Below, piece by piece: positions 25,846 through 34,652 of a stretch of DNA of 64,000 nucleotides. A program made the translations under genes and the position numbers. This DNA is from Aquabacterium sp. GTDB taxonomy: Bacteria > Pseudomonadota > Gammaproteobacteria > Burkholderiales > Burkholderiaceae_C. The DNA is taken from contig NZ_JACPYU010000021.1 of the NCBI RefSeq assembly GCF_016195855.1, forward strand, positions 1-64,000, read 5' to 3'. The notes under the pieces are model-generated. The model did not search any database. It was given only the letters and a program-made list of their open reading frames with translations, and was not told where the DNA came from. Numbering within the stretch: position 1 is the stretch's first letter; each line of letters opens with the position of its first letter.

Positions 25846-28653
25846 ATGATCAATTCGCATCATGCGGTTCGCTACGCCGTAGCGAGCCTGGTGGCCATGT
25901 GCGCGCAAGCGGCTTTCGCCACTGATTACTACGTCAACACGGCCTCCTGGGGGGATTCTGGCAGCCTCGTCTTCCCTTGGAAGTCGCTGAGCAGTGTCAA
26001 TGCCGCCAATCTGCAGTCCGGGGACCGCGTGCTGTTCCGCAAGGGGCAAGCCTGGGAGGGCACACTCAAGCTCAAGAGCGGCGTCACGTATGCCAGCTAT
26101 CCTGACAGCTCGACCGAGGCCGCACCGGTGATCCGGGCCTCGACCAACCTGGGCGGGCTGACCTGGTCGCGCTACAACGGCAACATCTACGTGGCCGATG
26201 TCTCGTCCAAAGTCTGGGCCGAAACGGACGTGCAAGGCGTGAGCTACCCCGCCGCCATCACCCAGCTGATCTACAACGACAAGCGCCTGCAGCGTGCACG
26301 CTATCCGAACATCGGTGCCAACGGTGGTGGCGGTGTGTTCGGGCGTGGGCAAAACCGTTTCTTGCGCGTGGCAGATGGCACCCCGGTCGTGGACGATGTG
26401 CCTACCCAGACCATGCTGCTGGAGGCCACCGCACTGCCTTCCTCGGTGACGGCCACGGACTTGCTGGGCGCCCAGGTCTATGTGAAGAACTGGGCCTGGT
26501 ACCTCACCCGTTATGACATCACCGCCGCGCCCAGCAAGACCAATGTCACCTTGAATGGTGATGCCGCCTGGCCTGGCGCCAAGAACTACCGCATCACGGC
26601 AGGCAATGGCTACTGGCTGGAGAACAAGCTGTGGATGCTCGACAAGGAAGGCGAGTGGGTCTATGACGCTGGCACCAAGAAGCTCTACGTCTGGTTGCCT
26701 GGCGGTATTTCGCCCAGTGGCGTGAACCTGTATGGCTCATCGCATGTGCACGCCATTGAAGGGCGTGACGTTGCGTCCGTGACCGTCAAAGGCCTGGCCG
26801 CAACGGATTCACGCGCCGATGCCGTGGCCGTCAACCACGCCACCACGTCTGTCGTGCTGGACAAGCTGACGGTGGCGCGCGCAGGGGCCATGGGCATTGC
26901 CATCACCAACAATGGCAACGGCACCGGCACAGTGAGCAACTCGCTGGTGACGGACAGCGCAGGCGCGGGCATCTACCTGGGCAGCAACTCGACGCGCTCG
27001 GTGGATGTCATCAACAACACCGTACGGGATGCTGGTCGAGGCTTTTACGCCCACGCCGGTATCTGGCTGGGGCATGGGTCCAAGGCCACAGGCAATGTGG
27101 TGGAGCGATCGAGTTACATCGGTATCCGAACCGCGAAGGGCAACACCATCAGCGACAACCTGGTGCTCAACAGCTGTCTGGAGTTTGATGATTGCGGCGG
27201 CATCTATGCGCGCGGCCTGGATTACGACGGCACCTTGTATGGCCTGACCTACAAGAACGACATCAACACGACGATCAACAAGAACTTCGTGGACGGCGCG
27301 ACCCTCGCCAATGCGCCCGATCGCCTGGACGGCCTGGTCAATGTGCCGGCTGACGTCAAGACCAGCGGAACCAACGGCATCTACCTGGATGACTTTGCGG
27401 GCAAGGTCACGGTGGACAGCAACTACGTGACGGGCTTTGATGTGGGGGTGATGCTGCACTATGGCCGCAGCAACACGATCACGGGCAACACCGTGGTTGG
27501 CAATGCGCGCACGCAAATCTGGATGCAGGAAAACGGCAGCCCGGCCACGATGAACTTTGTCACCAGTGGCTACTGCGGCACCATGCCCGATTGCGATGCC
27601 ACCAACTACTTGCGCTTCAACACGGTCAGCGGCAACACCTTTGCCTCGCGTGAGGTCAACCCGACCATCGTGCACACGAGTGACTTTGCAGGCGCGGACG
27701 ACTTTGCCACCTACTCGCGCAACGTCTATGCCACCTATGGCACGCCGGTGCTGGCGCAGATCGAGTCTGGTGCAGTGGTGACCAGGACCTTTGGCCAGTG
27801 GGTCGCCAATGGCCAGGACAACATTGCCTTGTCGCCCTGGAACGTGTTTGCTACCTCGTTTGGCGTCAAGCCGATTGCGGGCGCCAGCAACATGGTCGCC
27901 AATGGCGGGTTTGACCAGTCCTTCAGCAGTTGGGCTGATTGGCATGCCATGTCGACGGTGGGCACGACCGGCTGCCTCAACAGCGGCGTGTGCCTGAGCA
28001 CCGAGCCCAGCACAGACGCCGTGGACAGCGGCGGGCGCAAGACCTACATCGTCAACACCACCTCGCCGATCTCTGTGGCGTTGGGGCAAACCTATGTGCT
28101 CACGTTCGACGCGCAGGCTGTGAACGCGGGTGATGTGGTGCGCACCGTACTGCGCAATATGAGCACGTATGCGGACAAGACGAATGTGGTGGGCTTCACC
28201 CTGTCGAGCAACTGGCAAACCTACACCGCCATCCTGACTGGCAAGGAAACACTGAGCAATGCGCGCCTGGACTTCGAGTTGTGGACGCAGGGCAAGGTGC
28301 GCATTGACAACGTGCGACTGGTGCCAGCCCAGACGGTGTCGGGCAACGCGCAGCCGTTTGGCTTCTACAACGCGGGTGCAAGCGCGAAATCGATTGCCTG
28401 TCCGGTCAGCGATACCACCGCTTGCACGAAGTACGTGGACGTCAAGACCGGTGCGGCCGTGACCTTCCCCTTCAGCCTGGCTGCCAAGTCTTCGCGGGTG
28501 GTCGTGCTCAAGGACCCGGTGTGGATGGACAGCGACCGCGATGGTGTACCCGGTGATGGCGCCAGCGGCGGCCTGGATCGTTGCCCTGGCACGGCAGACG
28601 GTGCCAGCGTGAGTGATGCCGGTTGCACGGTTGGCCAGGTGGCGCTGCCTTGA
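25846..28653 (+). CDS. Secreted right-handed beta-helix protein with carbohydrate-binding-like and calcium-repeat domains
   Basis: 935 residues. A signal peptide (VRYAVASLVAMCAQAAFA) is followed by a polysaccharide-lyase-like start (DYYVNTASWGDSGSLVFPWKSL, GDRVLFRKGQAWEG). Right-handed parallel beta-helix repeats span roughly residues 270-600 (SVVLDKLTVARAGAMGIAI, NTISDNLVLNSCLEFDDCGG, NTITGNTVVGN). Residues about 682-830 look like a CBM4/9-type jellyroll (NMVANGGFDQSFSSW to KVRIDNVRLV). Near residue 895 is a thrombospondin-type-3-like calcium motif (DSDRDGVPGDG, then LDRCPGTADG). A polysaccharide-active extracellular enzyme is plausible, but no catalytic residues were identified. It lies just upstream of the type II secretion-like operon, so it is a candidate cargo. 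Confidence 0.8.
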   Translation: MINSHHAVRYAVASLVAMCAQAAFATDYYVNTASWGDSGSLVFPWKSLSSVNAANLQSGDRVLFRKGQAWEGTLKLKSGVTYASYPDSSTEAAPVIRASTNLGGLTWSRYNGNIYVADVSSKVWAETDVQGVSYPAAITQLIYNDKRLQRARYPNIGANGGGGVFGRGQNRFLRVADGTPVVDDVPTQTMLLEATALPSSVTATDLLGAQVYVKNWAWYLTRYDITAAPSKTNVTLNGDAAWPGAKNYRITAGNGYWLENKLWMLDKEGEWVYDAGTKKLYVWLPGGISPSGVNLYGSSHVHAIEGRDVASVTVKGLAATDSRADAVAVNHATTSVVLDKLTVARAGAMGIAITNNGNGTGTVSNSLVTDSAGAGIYLGSNSTRSVDVINNTVRDAGRGFYAHAGIWLGHGSKATGNVVERSSYIGIRTAKGNTISDNLVLNSCLEFDDCGGIYARGLDYDGTLYGLTYKNDINTTINKNFVDGATLANAPDRLDGLVNVPADVKTSGTNGIYLDDFAGKVTVDSNYVTGFDVGVMLHYGRSNTITGNTVVGNARTQIWMQENGSPATMNFVTSGYCGTMPDCDATNYLRFNTVSGNTFASREVNPTIVHTSDFAGADDFATYSRNVYATYGTPVLAQIESGAVVTRTFGQWVANGQDNIALSPWNVFATSFGVKPIAGASNMVANGGFDQSFSSWADWHAMSTVGTTGCLNSGVCLSTEPSTDAVDSGGRKTYIVNTTSPISVALGQTYVLTFDAQAVNAGDVVRTVLRNMSTYADKTNVVGFTLSSNWQTYTAILTGKETLSNARLDFELWTQGKVRIDNVRLVPAQTVSGNAQPFGFYNAGASAKSIACPVSDTTACTKYVDVKTGAAVTFPFSLAAKSSRVVVLKDPVWMDSDRDGVPGDGASGGLDRCPGTADGASVSDAGCTVGQVALP

Positions 28654-28677
28654 TGTCCGTTTAACTTGCGTCCAGCA

Positions 28678-28702
28678 ACGGGGGCCTTGTGCCCCCGTTT
28701 TT
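28678..28702 (+). terminator. Intrinsic terminator after the beta-helix gene
   Basis: ACGGGGGC (28678-28685) and GCCCCCGT (28691-28698) form an 8-bp perfect stem around a CTTGT loop, followed by a T5 run. It separates the beta-helix gene from the secretion operon. Confidence 0.85.
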
Positions 28703-28728
28703 GTTTCCCCCTCGACCCGGTGTGCGGC

Positions 28729-28763
28729 TTGTCACAAAGCTGTCAGCAATAGCCCAATAGGAT
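28729..28763 (+). promoter_or_regulatory. Candidate PhoB box and -10 element upstream of the secretion operon
   Basis: TTGTCAC-AAAG-CTGTCAG at 28729-28746 is a direct repeat of two 7-mers spaced by 4 bases. It matches the known PhoB box pattern CTGTCAT-N4-CTGTCAY at six of seven positions in the first unit, counting C as Y, and six of seven in the second. An 11-base gap leads to TAGGAT (28758-28763), a 4/6 match to TATAAT, which is the spacing of Pho-controlled promoters where PhoB replaces -35 contacts. The gspG ATG is 52 bases further. Phosphate control is inferred. Confidence 0.6.
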
Positions 28764-28814
28764 CACGCCCAGTGCTGCATCAACACCTTGGTGCGGCTGG
28801 AAGGATCCCCTCTG

Positions 28815-29294
28815 ATGAATACCTGTCAAGCGCCTCTGCATGGGGTGCGGGCTGAGCTCGTCCCTGTTGTTTTGACTGCGCGCCAGGCTCGGGCCGCGCG
28901 CGGCTTCACCTTGCTGGAGTTGCTGGTGGTGCTCGTGATCATCGGCCTGCTGGCCGGTTATGTGGGCCCACGCTTTTTCGCCCAGATCGGCAAGTCGGAA
29001 GTCAAGACCGCCGCGGCCCAGCTGGATGCGCTGGGCAAGGCGCTGGACCAGTATCGCCTGGACACCGGCCATTACCCCGCCACCGAGCAAGGCCTGAATG
29101 CCTTGTGGGTCAAGCCGGGTGACGAGACGCGTTGGTGGGGCCCCTATCTGCGCAAGGCTCCGCCCAAGGACCCATGGGGCCGCGAGTACCAGTACAAGGC
29201 ACCCGGCGAGCATGGCGACTACGACCTGTTCTCGCTGGGCAAGGATGGCCGTGAGGGCGGTGAGGGCGAAGACCAGGACATCACCAATTGGTGA
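28815..29294 (+). CDS. gspG: Type II secretion major pseudopilin GspG
   Basis: 159 residues. A leader of about 35 residues ends ARAARG, then the prepilin peptidase site and FTLLELLVVLVIIGLLAGYVGP, with Glu at mature position 5. The body has the GspG hallmark stretches TEQGLNALW, GPYLRKAPPKDPWGREYQY and a calcium-binding C-terminus (EGGEGEDQDITNW). GspG polymerises into the periplasmic pseudopilus. The leader is longer than usual; no later ATG gives a shorter one. It is the first gene of the operon and its stop overlaps the next start. Confidence 0.92.
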   Translation: MNTCQAPLHGVRAELVPVVLTARQARAARGFTLLELLVVLVIIGLLAGYVGPRFFAQIGKSEVKTAAAQLDALGKALDQYRLDTGHYPATEQGLNALWVKPGDETRWWGPYLRKAPPKDPWGREYQYKAPGEHGDYDLFSLGKDGREGGEGEDQDITNW

Positions 29295-30403
29295 TGGGCA
29301 AGGCAGTCACCAGCATGCGTCGCCCCGCTTCTTTGTCCATCGGCCCCGGCAAGCAGGCCACCGCGCAGCGCGGTGCGGCGGACTTCCCGCGCCGGCTGTT
29401 CTGTCAGGAACTGGCCGTGCTGCTGGATGCCGGCATCCCGCTGTACGAGTCCTTGATGACCTTGCGCGAAAAGGAAGCGTCGCAGTCGGTGGCACAGGTG
29501 TTGTCCACACTGACCACGGCCTTGTCGCAAGGCAAGACGCTGTCGCAGGCCATGCGCATGCAGCCCTTGGCTTTCAGCTCCTTGTTGATCGCCTCCATTG
29601 AGGCCAGCCAGCGCACGGGGCAGACGGCGCAGGCGCTGCGTCAGCATGCGGCTTACCTGGCCTGGCTGGGCGGCTTGCGTGACAAGCTGGTGAGCGCGGC
29701 CATCTACCCGGCCATCCTGATTGGCGCGAGCTTGCTGGTCATCACTTTTCTGACGGTGTTCGTGGTGCCGCGTTTTGCAGACATCTACGAAGGCATGGGC
29801 GGGGAGCTGCCCTGGTTGTCGGGCCTGTTGCTGGGCGCAGGCAAGGCCGTGGGCGAGCACCCCTGGCCGGTGCTGGCGGGCCTGGTGGCGATGGCCTTTG
29901 GCGCGGTGGCGGCCTGGCGCTCACCAAGCGTGCGTGCAGCGGCCTCGGCGCGGCTGTGGCGCACGCCAGTGATCGGTCCGCGCATGCGCCTGATCGAGCT
30001 GGCGGCCTTGTACCGCACGCTGGGCCTGCTGCTGCAAGCCGGCGTGGCCGTGGTGCCCGCCATGGAGGCGTCCAGCGAGCTGGTGGGGCCTTCCCTGCGC
30101 GGCTCGCTGCAAATGGCCACACGCCGTGTCAAGGAGGGCACACGCCTGTCCGACAGCCTGCACCAGTGCACGCTGACCACGCCGGTGTCCTTGCGCATGA
30201 TGCGCGTGGGTGAACAGACGGGCGAGCTGGGCCCCATGCTGGAGCGTGCCGCCACCTTCTATGACGAAGAGCTGGCCCGTTTCACCGAATGGGTGGGCAA
30301 GGTGGTCAGCCCGGTGTTGATGCTGGTGATGGGCGTGCTGATTGGCGGCATCGTCGTGCTGATGTACCTGCCCATCTTCCAGGTGGCGGAGCAGATTCAA
30401 TGA
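29294..30403 (+). CDS. gspF: GspF-type inner-membrane platform protein
   Basis: 369 residues with two T2SSF repeats. The first is FCQELAVLLDAGIPLYESLMTL and the second is ELAALYRTLGLLLQAGVAVVPAMEAS. Three membrane segments are seen: LVITFLTVFVVP near residue 150, PVLAGLVAMAFGAVAAW near 195, and VLMLVMGVLIGGIVVLMYLPIF at the C-terminus. The protein forms the central membrane platform on which GspE acts. ATG 29294 overlaps the gspG stop as TGATG. Confidence 0.9.
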   Translation: MGKAVTSMRRPASLSIGPGKQATAQRGAADFPRRLFCQELAVLLDAGIPLYESLMTLREKEASQSVAQVLSTLTTALSQGKTLSQAMRMQPLAFSSLLIASIEASQRTGQTAQALRQHAAYLAWLGGLRDKLVSAAIYPAILIGASLLVITFLTVFVVPRFADIYEGMGGELPWLSGLLLGAGKAVGEHPWPVLAGLVAMAFGAVAAWRSPSVRAAASARLWRTPVIGPRMRLIELAALYRTLGLLLQAGVAVVPAMEASSELVGPSLRGSLQMATRRVKEGTRLSDSLHQCTLTTPVSLRMMRVGEQTGELGPMLERAATFYDEELARFTEWVGKVVSPVLMLVMGVLIGGIVVLMYLPIFQVAEQIQ

Positions 30404-31980
30404 GTGCCGTGCTCAAACCCGATCTGGCGATCCAGCCCGAGCTGGACGAGGCCGCGTCGATCCTGAGTTGGACGCCGGACTGGGCCATCTGGCCTTTGGC
30501 CAAGGCCATGCGTTTGCGCGTGGTGGTGGCGCATGACGCGGCGCAGCAGTGCTGGGCGCTGACGCCAGTTGTCGATGATGTCTTGCTGCGCGAGGCCGTG
30601 AGCCGCGCCGTGGCACGGCCCGTGTCGTGGCGCGAGGTGGACGAAGACACGCTGGCGGTGCTGCTGGCGCAAGGCGAGCAGAGCTACGAGGCGCGCGGTG
30701 CGCTGATCCGTGATGAAGCGGGCAGCGATGCCGGCCAGCAGGGGGGTGAGGTGCACGCCTTGTCGGTGGACGCCATCAGCCGCCAGAGCAGCCCGGTGGT
30801 CAAACTGCTGGATGCCACCTTGTTCGATGCGCTCAAGGCCCAGGCCAGCGACCTGCATCTGGAGTCCACCGCCTCGGGCATGGTGATTCGCCATCGCCTG
30901 GATGGCGTGATGGTGCACGTGGGCGATGTGGGCTCGCGCGAGGTGGCCGAGCAACTGGTGTCGCGCTTGAAGGTCATGGCCGAGCTGGACATCGGCGAGC
31001 GCCGCCTGCCGCAAGATGGCCGCTTCAAGCTGCGCGTGCAGCAGTCGGCCGAGTCGGGCGTGCGGGATGTGGACTTCCGTGTCTCCATCATGCCCAGCAG
31101 CTTTGGCGAAGACGCGGTGCTGCGGATTCTGGACCGCAGCCGCCTGTCCACCGAGGCGCAGGCCCTGAGCCTGGAAGGGCTGGGCTTTGACGGCGATGAC
31201 GCGGCCGTGGTGCGCCGCCTGGCGCGCAAGCCCTATGGCATGTTGTTGGTGACCGGCCCGACCGGCAGCGGCAAGACCACCACGCTGTACGCCGTCGTGC
31301 AGGAGATCAACGATGGCACCGACAAGATCATCACCATCGAAGACCCGGTCGAGTACCAGCTCGGTGGTGTCGTGCAGATCCCGGTGAACGAAAAAAAGGG
31401 CCTGACCTTTGCGCGTGGCCTGCGCAGCATCCTGCGCCATGACCCGGACCGCGTGATGGTGGGCGAGATCCGCGATGCCGAGACGGCGCAGATTGCCTCG
31501 CAAGCCGCGCTCACAGGCCACCTGGTGCTGTCCACCATCCACGCCAACAATGTGTTTGACGTGGTGGGCCGCTTCATGCACATGGGGGTGGACCTTTACA
31601 ACATGGTGTCGGCGCTCAATGGTGTGGTGGCGCAGCGCCTGATGCGCAAGCTGTGCATGGCCTGCGCCCAACCCTGGCAACCCGCTGCGGCCGACCTGAG
31701 GATGGCGCAACTGCCACTGGACACGCACGGCCAGTTCTTCAAGTCCGTGGGTTGCCCGGCCTGCCGTGGCACGGGCTTCAAAGGGCGCCGGGCCGTGTCC
31801 GAGATCCTGCTGATGGACGATACCTTGCGCGACCTCATCGTCACGCGGGCTTCGCTCATCAAGATCAAGGCGCACGCGCGCGCCAGTGGCACCAGGTTGC
31901 TGCGGGAGTCTGCGCTGGCGGCGGTCTTGCGTGGCGAGTCCACGCTGGACGAACTCAACCGCGTGACGCTGGCGGAATGA
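30400..31980 (+). CDS. gspE: GspE/PilB-type assembly ATPase
   Basis: 526 residues. The cytoplasmic hexameric ATPase powers pseudopilus assembly. The N-terminal domain is divergent. The N2 domain has DLHLESTASGMVIRHRLDG, Walker A is GPTGSGKTTT near residue 286, the Asp box is IITIEDPVEYQL, Walker B is MVGEIRDAETA and the His box is TGHLVLSTIHANN. A zinc-binding tetracysteine (CMACAQ near 419, CPACRG near 453) is intact. The start overlaps the gspF stop as ATGA. Confidence 0.93.
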   Translation: MSAVLKPDLAIQPELDEAASILSWTPDWAIWPLAKAMRLRVVVAHDAAQQCWALTPVVDDVLLREAVSRAVARPVSWREVDEDTLAVLLAQGEQSYEARGALIRDEAGSDAGQQGGEVHALSVDAISRQSSPVVKLLDATLFDALKAQASDLHLESTASGMVIRHRLDGVMVHVGDVGSREVAEQLVSRLKVMAELDIGERRLPQDGRFKLRVQQSAESGVRDVDFRVSIMPSSFGEDAVLRILDRSRLSTEAQALSLEGLGFDGDDAAVVRRLARKPYGMLLVTGPTGSGKTTTLYAVVQEINDGTDKIITIEDPVEYQLGGVVQIPVNEKKGLTFARGLRSILRHDPDRVMVGEIRDAETAQIASQAALTGHLVLSTIHANNVFDVVGRFMHMGVDLYNMVSALNGVVAQRLMRKLCMACAQPWQPAAADLRMAQLPLDTHGQFFKSVGCPACRGTGFKGRRAVSEILLMDDTLRDLIVTRASLIKIKAHARASGTRLLRESALAAVLRGESTLDELNRVTLAE

Positions 31981-32816
31981 GCATGAGCACCATTGTTGTA
32001 TCGCCCGCCTCTTCGTCTTCTTCCGGACATTCTGCGGGGCTGACCGCCTGGTTCCAACCCGGGCACTGGGTGGCTTGCCTGCGCGGCCGCCTGCGCACCA
32101 CGTTCCAGCCGCGCGTGGTGTATGTGCAGGCAGACCCGTCGGCCATGGAGCCGGCCTGGGCCGGTGTGGCGCAAAGCTTTGCTGCCTGGTGCGCGGCCCA
32201 TGTGGGCGAGCGCTGCATGGTCGGGCTGTCCAGCCACGGCTTGCTCCATGCCCTGGTGGACGCCGATCTGAACGAGCAGGATGCCGTGGCGCAGGCGGTG
32301 CAGCAGTGGGCGCATTACCTGGACATGGATGCCGCTTCGCTGCAGGAAGACTGGCTCTTGCGTCGGGTCACGGTGGGTGGGCGGCATCTGGTGTCTGCGG
32401 CGCCGATGGCCCTGATCGATGCCTTGCTGGATGGCGCCCAGGCGCATGGCGTGCGCCTGAGCTGGGTGGGCCCCTGGTGGGCGCGTGGCGCGCAAAGCTG
32501 GTTGCGCAATCTGAGTGGATCGGGTGGCGGTCAGCCTGATGCCAGCGAGGCCACATGGACGCTGGAGGCGCGCGAGCCCGGCCTGGTCACGCGCATCGAG
32601 GCCCGCGCTGTACCAGGGCAAGCCCCCCGTCTTCAACGCCTGTGGATGGAAGCGGACAACGGTGCCTCGGCGTCGGCGAGCGCGGTGTCGGTCAGGCTGG
32701 CATCGCCCCAACAACAGGGCATCGCATGCGAAGCCCATCACGCCCATGTCTGGGATCAGGATCAGCTGCGGCCCTTGCTGCAAGGTGACAACGCGGCATG
32801 GGGTTTGAAGCGATGA
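31977..32816 (+). CDS. Probable PilM/GspL-like cytoplasmic assembly protein (divergent)
   Basis: 279 residues, no signal peptide and no clear membrane segment. Weak resemblance to the actin-like PilM/GspL cytoplasmic domain comes from a QAVQQWAHYLDMDAASLQEDW segment, followed by HLVSAAPMALIDALLDGAQAHGVRL. These match the spacing of a membrane-proximal helix and the second subdomain in PilM-type proteins. The N-terminal Ser-rich leader and a Gly/Ser linker near residue 180 are unusual. Its place directly before a PilN-like gene supports the call. The start overlaps the gspE stop (ATGA at 31977); a second ATG at 31983 is possible. Confidence 0.5.
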   Translation: MSMSTIVVSPASSSSSGHSAGLTAWFQPGHWVACLRGRLRTTFQPRVVYVQADPSAMEPAWAGVAQSFAAWCAAHVGERCMVGLSSHGLLHALVDADLNEQDAVAQAVQQWAHYLDMDAASLQEDWLLRRVTVGGRHLVSAAPMALIDALLDGAQAHGVRLSWVGPWWARGAQSWLRNLSGSGGGQPDASEATWTLEAREPGLVTRIEARAVPGQAPRLQRLWMEADNGASASASAVSVRLASPQQQGIACEAHHAHVWDQDQLRPLLQGDNAAWGLKR

Positions 32817-33430
32817 AGCGTCGACTGCAGCACATGATGAGCCCACCCCAATGGGCGCAGGAGCTGGACTTCGTCGGGCCCCGCATCAGCCCCTCTCCCT
32901 GGTCATGGTTGCTCTTGCTGCTGGGCCTGGTGGCGCTCGGTGTGGTCCTGCCGCAGGTGCAGGCGGTGACGGCGCAAGAGGCCGAAGCCCAGGCCACGCT
33001 CAAGCGCCTGCAACGTGCGGTGCACCAGCAAACACTGGCAGCCAAGGCGCCCAAGGCCCCGGTGCCAAAAGCCGATCAGGCGCCCACCTTGTCGTCCGAT
33101 TCGGCCCGGCATGCAGCGCAGATGGCGCAGTGGCTGGGTTACCCATGGCTGGGTTTGCTGAGCCAGGTGGAAGAAGCCGCCCAGGCCGAGCAAGCCGTGA
33201 TGCTGGGCTTCAACCTGGATCTGGCCACCTTGGGCAACCGCCCGGACAGCGCACCTGACGTGCACCTCAGCGCAGCCGTTAAGGACGACGCCTCGGCCTT
33301 GCGTTGGGTGCAGGCGCAAGGCAGTGTGGCCCAGCTGCTCAGCCGTGAGCGCTTGAGCACACCGTTTGTGGCCGCTGCGGGCAACTACGAATGGCGTGCA
33401 GAAGCCTTGCTCAGCGGGGTGTCGCCATGA
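32813..33430 (+). CDS. PilN/GspL-C-like bitopic membrane protein
   Basis: 205 residues. A short basic cytoplasmic start (MKRRLQHMM) with a WAQELDFV motif recalls the end of GspL/PilN cytoplasmic parts. One membrane segment follows (SWLLLLLGLVALGVVLP), then a heptad-like Ala/Gln/Glu stretch and a small periplasmic domain. This is the PilN or periplasmic GspL architecture, which links the cytoplasmic platform to the periplasmic ring. Sequence identity is low and the call rests on topology and gene order. It starts with an ATGA overlap. Confidence 0.6.
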   Translation: MKRRLQHMMSPPQWAQELDFVGPRISPSPWSWLLLLLGLVALGVVLPQVQAVTAQEAEAQATLKRLQRAVHQQTLAAKAPKAPVPKADQAPTLSSDSARHAAQMAQWLGYPWLGLLSQVEEAAQAEQAVMLGFNLDLATLGNRPDSAPDVHLSAAVKDDASALRWVQAQGSVAQLLSRERLSTPFVAAAGNYEWRAEALLSGVSP

Positions 33431-33999
33431 TGAGCCTGCGCACATGGCAACGCTTTGGCCTGGCAGGCCTGCTGGGTGCGCTGCTGCTCGGCGGTGCGGC
33501 CTGGGCGCATTTCGTGTGGCTGCCCAGGCAGCAGGCCCAGATCGATGAATGGGGCTCGCAGGTACGCCGCACCCGCCATGAATTGCAAGCCGCCGTTCAG
33601 GTGCAGGCCAGCAGCCAGCCCGAGGTCTTGAGCACCCCCGATCAGGCCTGGCAGCGCCTGTGGCAGACCCTGCCCGGCGCCGACCAGCGTGTGACACTGC
33701 AGTCGCAGGTGCTGGCACAGGCCCGGCAGCAGGGCTTGACGGTCAACTCGGTTCAGTACCTGGGCAGCAAGCAGACGTGGGCCGCGCAAGAGGGTGCCGT
33801 GCTGTGGCGCCAGCGCATGGTGATGCCGGTTGAGGGCGGTTACGGCGCCGTGCGCATCTGGCTGGCGCAGTTGCTCAAGGAGCCCGCGCTCAGCATCGAC
33901 AGCCTGGACCTGCAGCGCAGCGACGTCATGAGCGACCAGGTCAAGGCGCGTGTGTCGGTGTCGCTGTGGTGGCGCCGCCAGGAAAGGGCCAGGCCATGA
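33427..33999 (+). CDS. PilO/GspM-like bitopic membrane protein
   Basis: 190 residues. One N-terminal membrane segment (FGLAGLLGALLLGGAAWAHFVWLP) is followed by a helical region and a ferredoxin-like periplasmic part, including GYGAVRIWLAQLLKEPALSIDSLDLQRS, typical of GspM/PilO folds. Such proteins pair with PilN/GspL in the inner-membrane complex. Tandem ATGATG at 33427/33430 offers two adjacent starts, the first overlapping the previous stop. Function is inferred from topology and position. Confidence 0.65.
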   Translation: MMSLRTWQRFGLAGLLGALLLGGAAWAHFVWLPRQQAQIDEWGSQVRRTRHELQAAVQVQASSQPEVLSTPDQAWQRLWQTLPGADQRVTLQSQVLAQARQQGLTVNSVQYLGSKQTWAAQEGAVLWRQRMVMPVEGGYGAVRIWLAQLLKEPALSIDSLDLQRSDVMSDQVKARVSVSLWWRRQERARP

Positions 34000-34652
34000 A
34001 CCGCGGTCTGTTGCTGGTGCTGGCCCTGGTGGGCGGCCTGAGCCTGTATCTGGGCAACCAGTCTGATGATGACTTGCTCGCGGCATCGCGCCAGCCAGGC
34101 GGCAAGCCAGGGGCCCAGGTGAGCCGCACCGCGCCAGGCAATCAGGGCGAACAAGGCGAGCGGGTTGAGCAGCCTGAAAGGACTCGTGCCACGACCAGCG
34201 CGCCCCGCCCGGCAGACAAGCGGGCGCCCCCGATGGAGGCTTGGCTTGCCGATGGGCTGACGCAGGGCGCCACGCGATGGCAGGCGCGCCTGGCCGGGCA
34301 AGGGCCGAGCACCACGGGTGATCCCGCTGCCTGGCGCAGTGTGCAGCCGCCCCCACCGCCCCGCACGGCCGTGGTCGACACCGGGCCACCGCCTGCGCCG
34401 ACTGCGCCACCCTTTCCGCATGCGTGGGTTGGCCGCTTCAACGATGAAGCCGTCGCTGTGGCTGCCAGCGGGGCGTCGGCGCCCGCATCTCAAGTCATTG
34501 CCCGTGCCGTGCTGGCCGGGCCCCAAAGCACCTGGGTCGTCCGTGCGGGCGACGTGATCGAAGGCCAATGGCGCATCGATCGCATTCAGGACCGAACCAT
34601 GAGTCTGACTTACCTGCCCTTGAAGCAGCAGCAGACCGTTGTGATGAGATGA
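33996..34652 (+). CDS. PilP/GspC-like periplasmic linker protein
   Basis: 218 residues. There is a single N-terminal hydrophobic segment (GLLLVLALVGGLSLYLG), a long Pro/Arg/Gly-rich disordered linker (about residues 30-145, with a PPPPPR run) and a small C-terminal beta domain. That domain has AVLAGPQSTWVVRAGDVIEGQWRIDRIQDRTMSLTYL, as in the homology region of GspC or PilP. It would connect the inner-membrane complex to the secretin. It starts with an ATGA overlap with the preceding gene and is itself followed by one. Confidence 0.7.
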   Translation: MNRGLLLVLALVGGLSLYLGNQSDDDLLAASRQPGGKPGAQVSRTAPGNQGEQGERVEQPERTRATTSAPRPADKRAPPMEAWLADGLTQGATRWQARLAGQGPSTTGDPAAWRSVQPPPPPRTAVVDTGPPPAPTAPPFPHAWVGRFNDEAVAVAASGASAPASQVIARAVLAGPQSTWVVRAGDVIEGQWRIDRIQDRTMSLTYLPLKQQQTVVMR

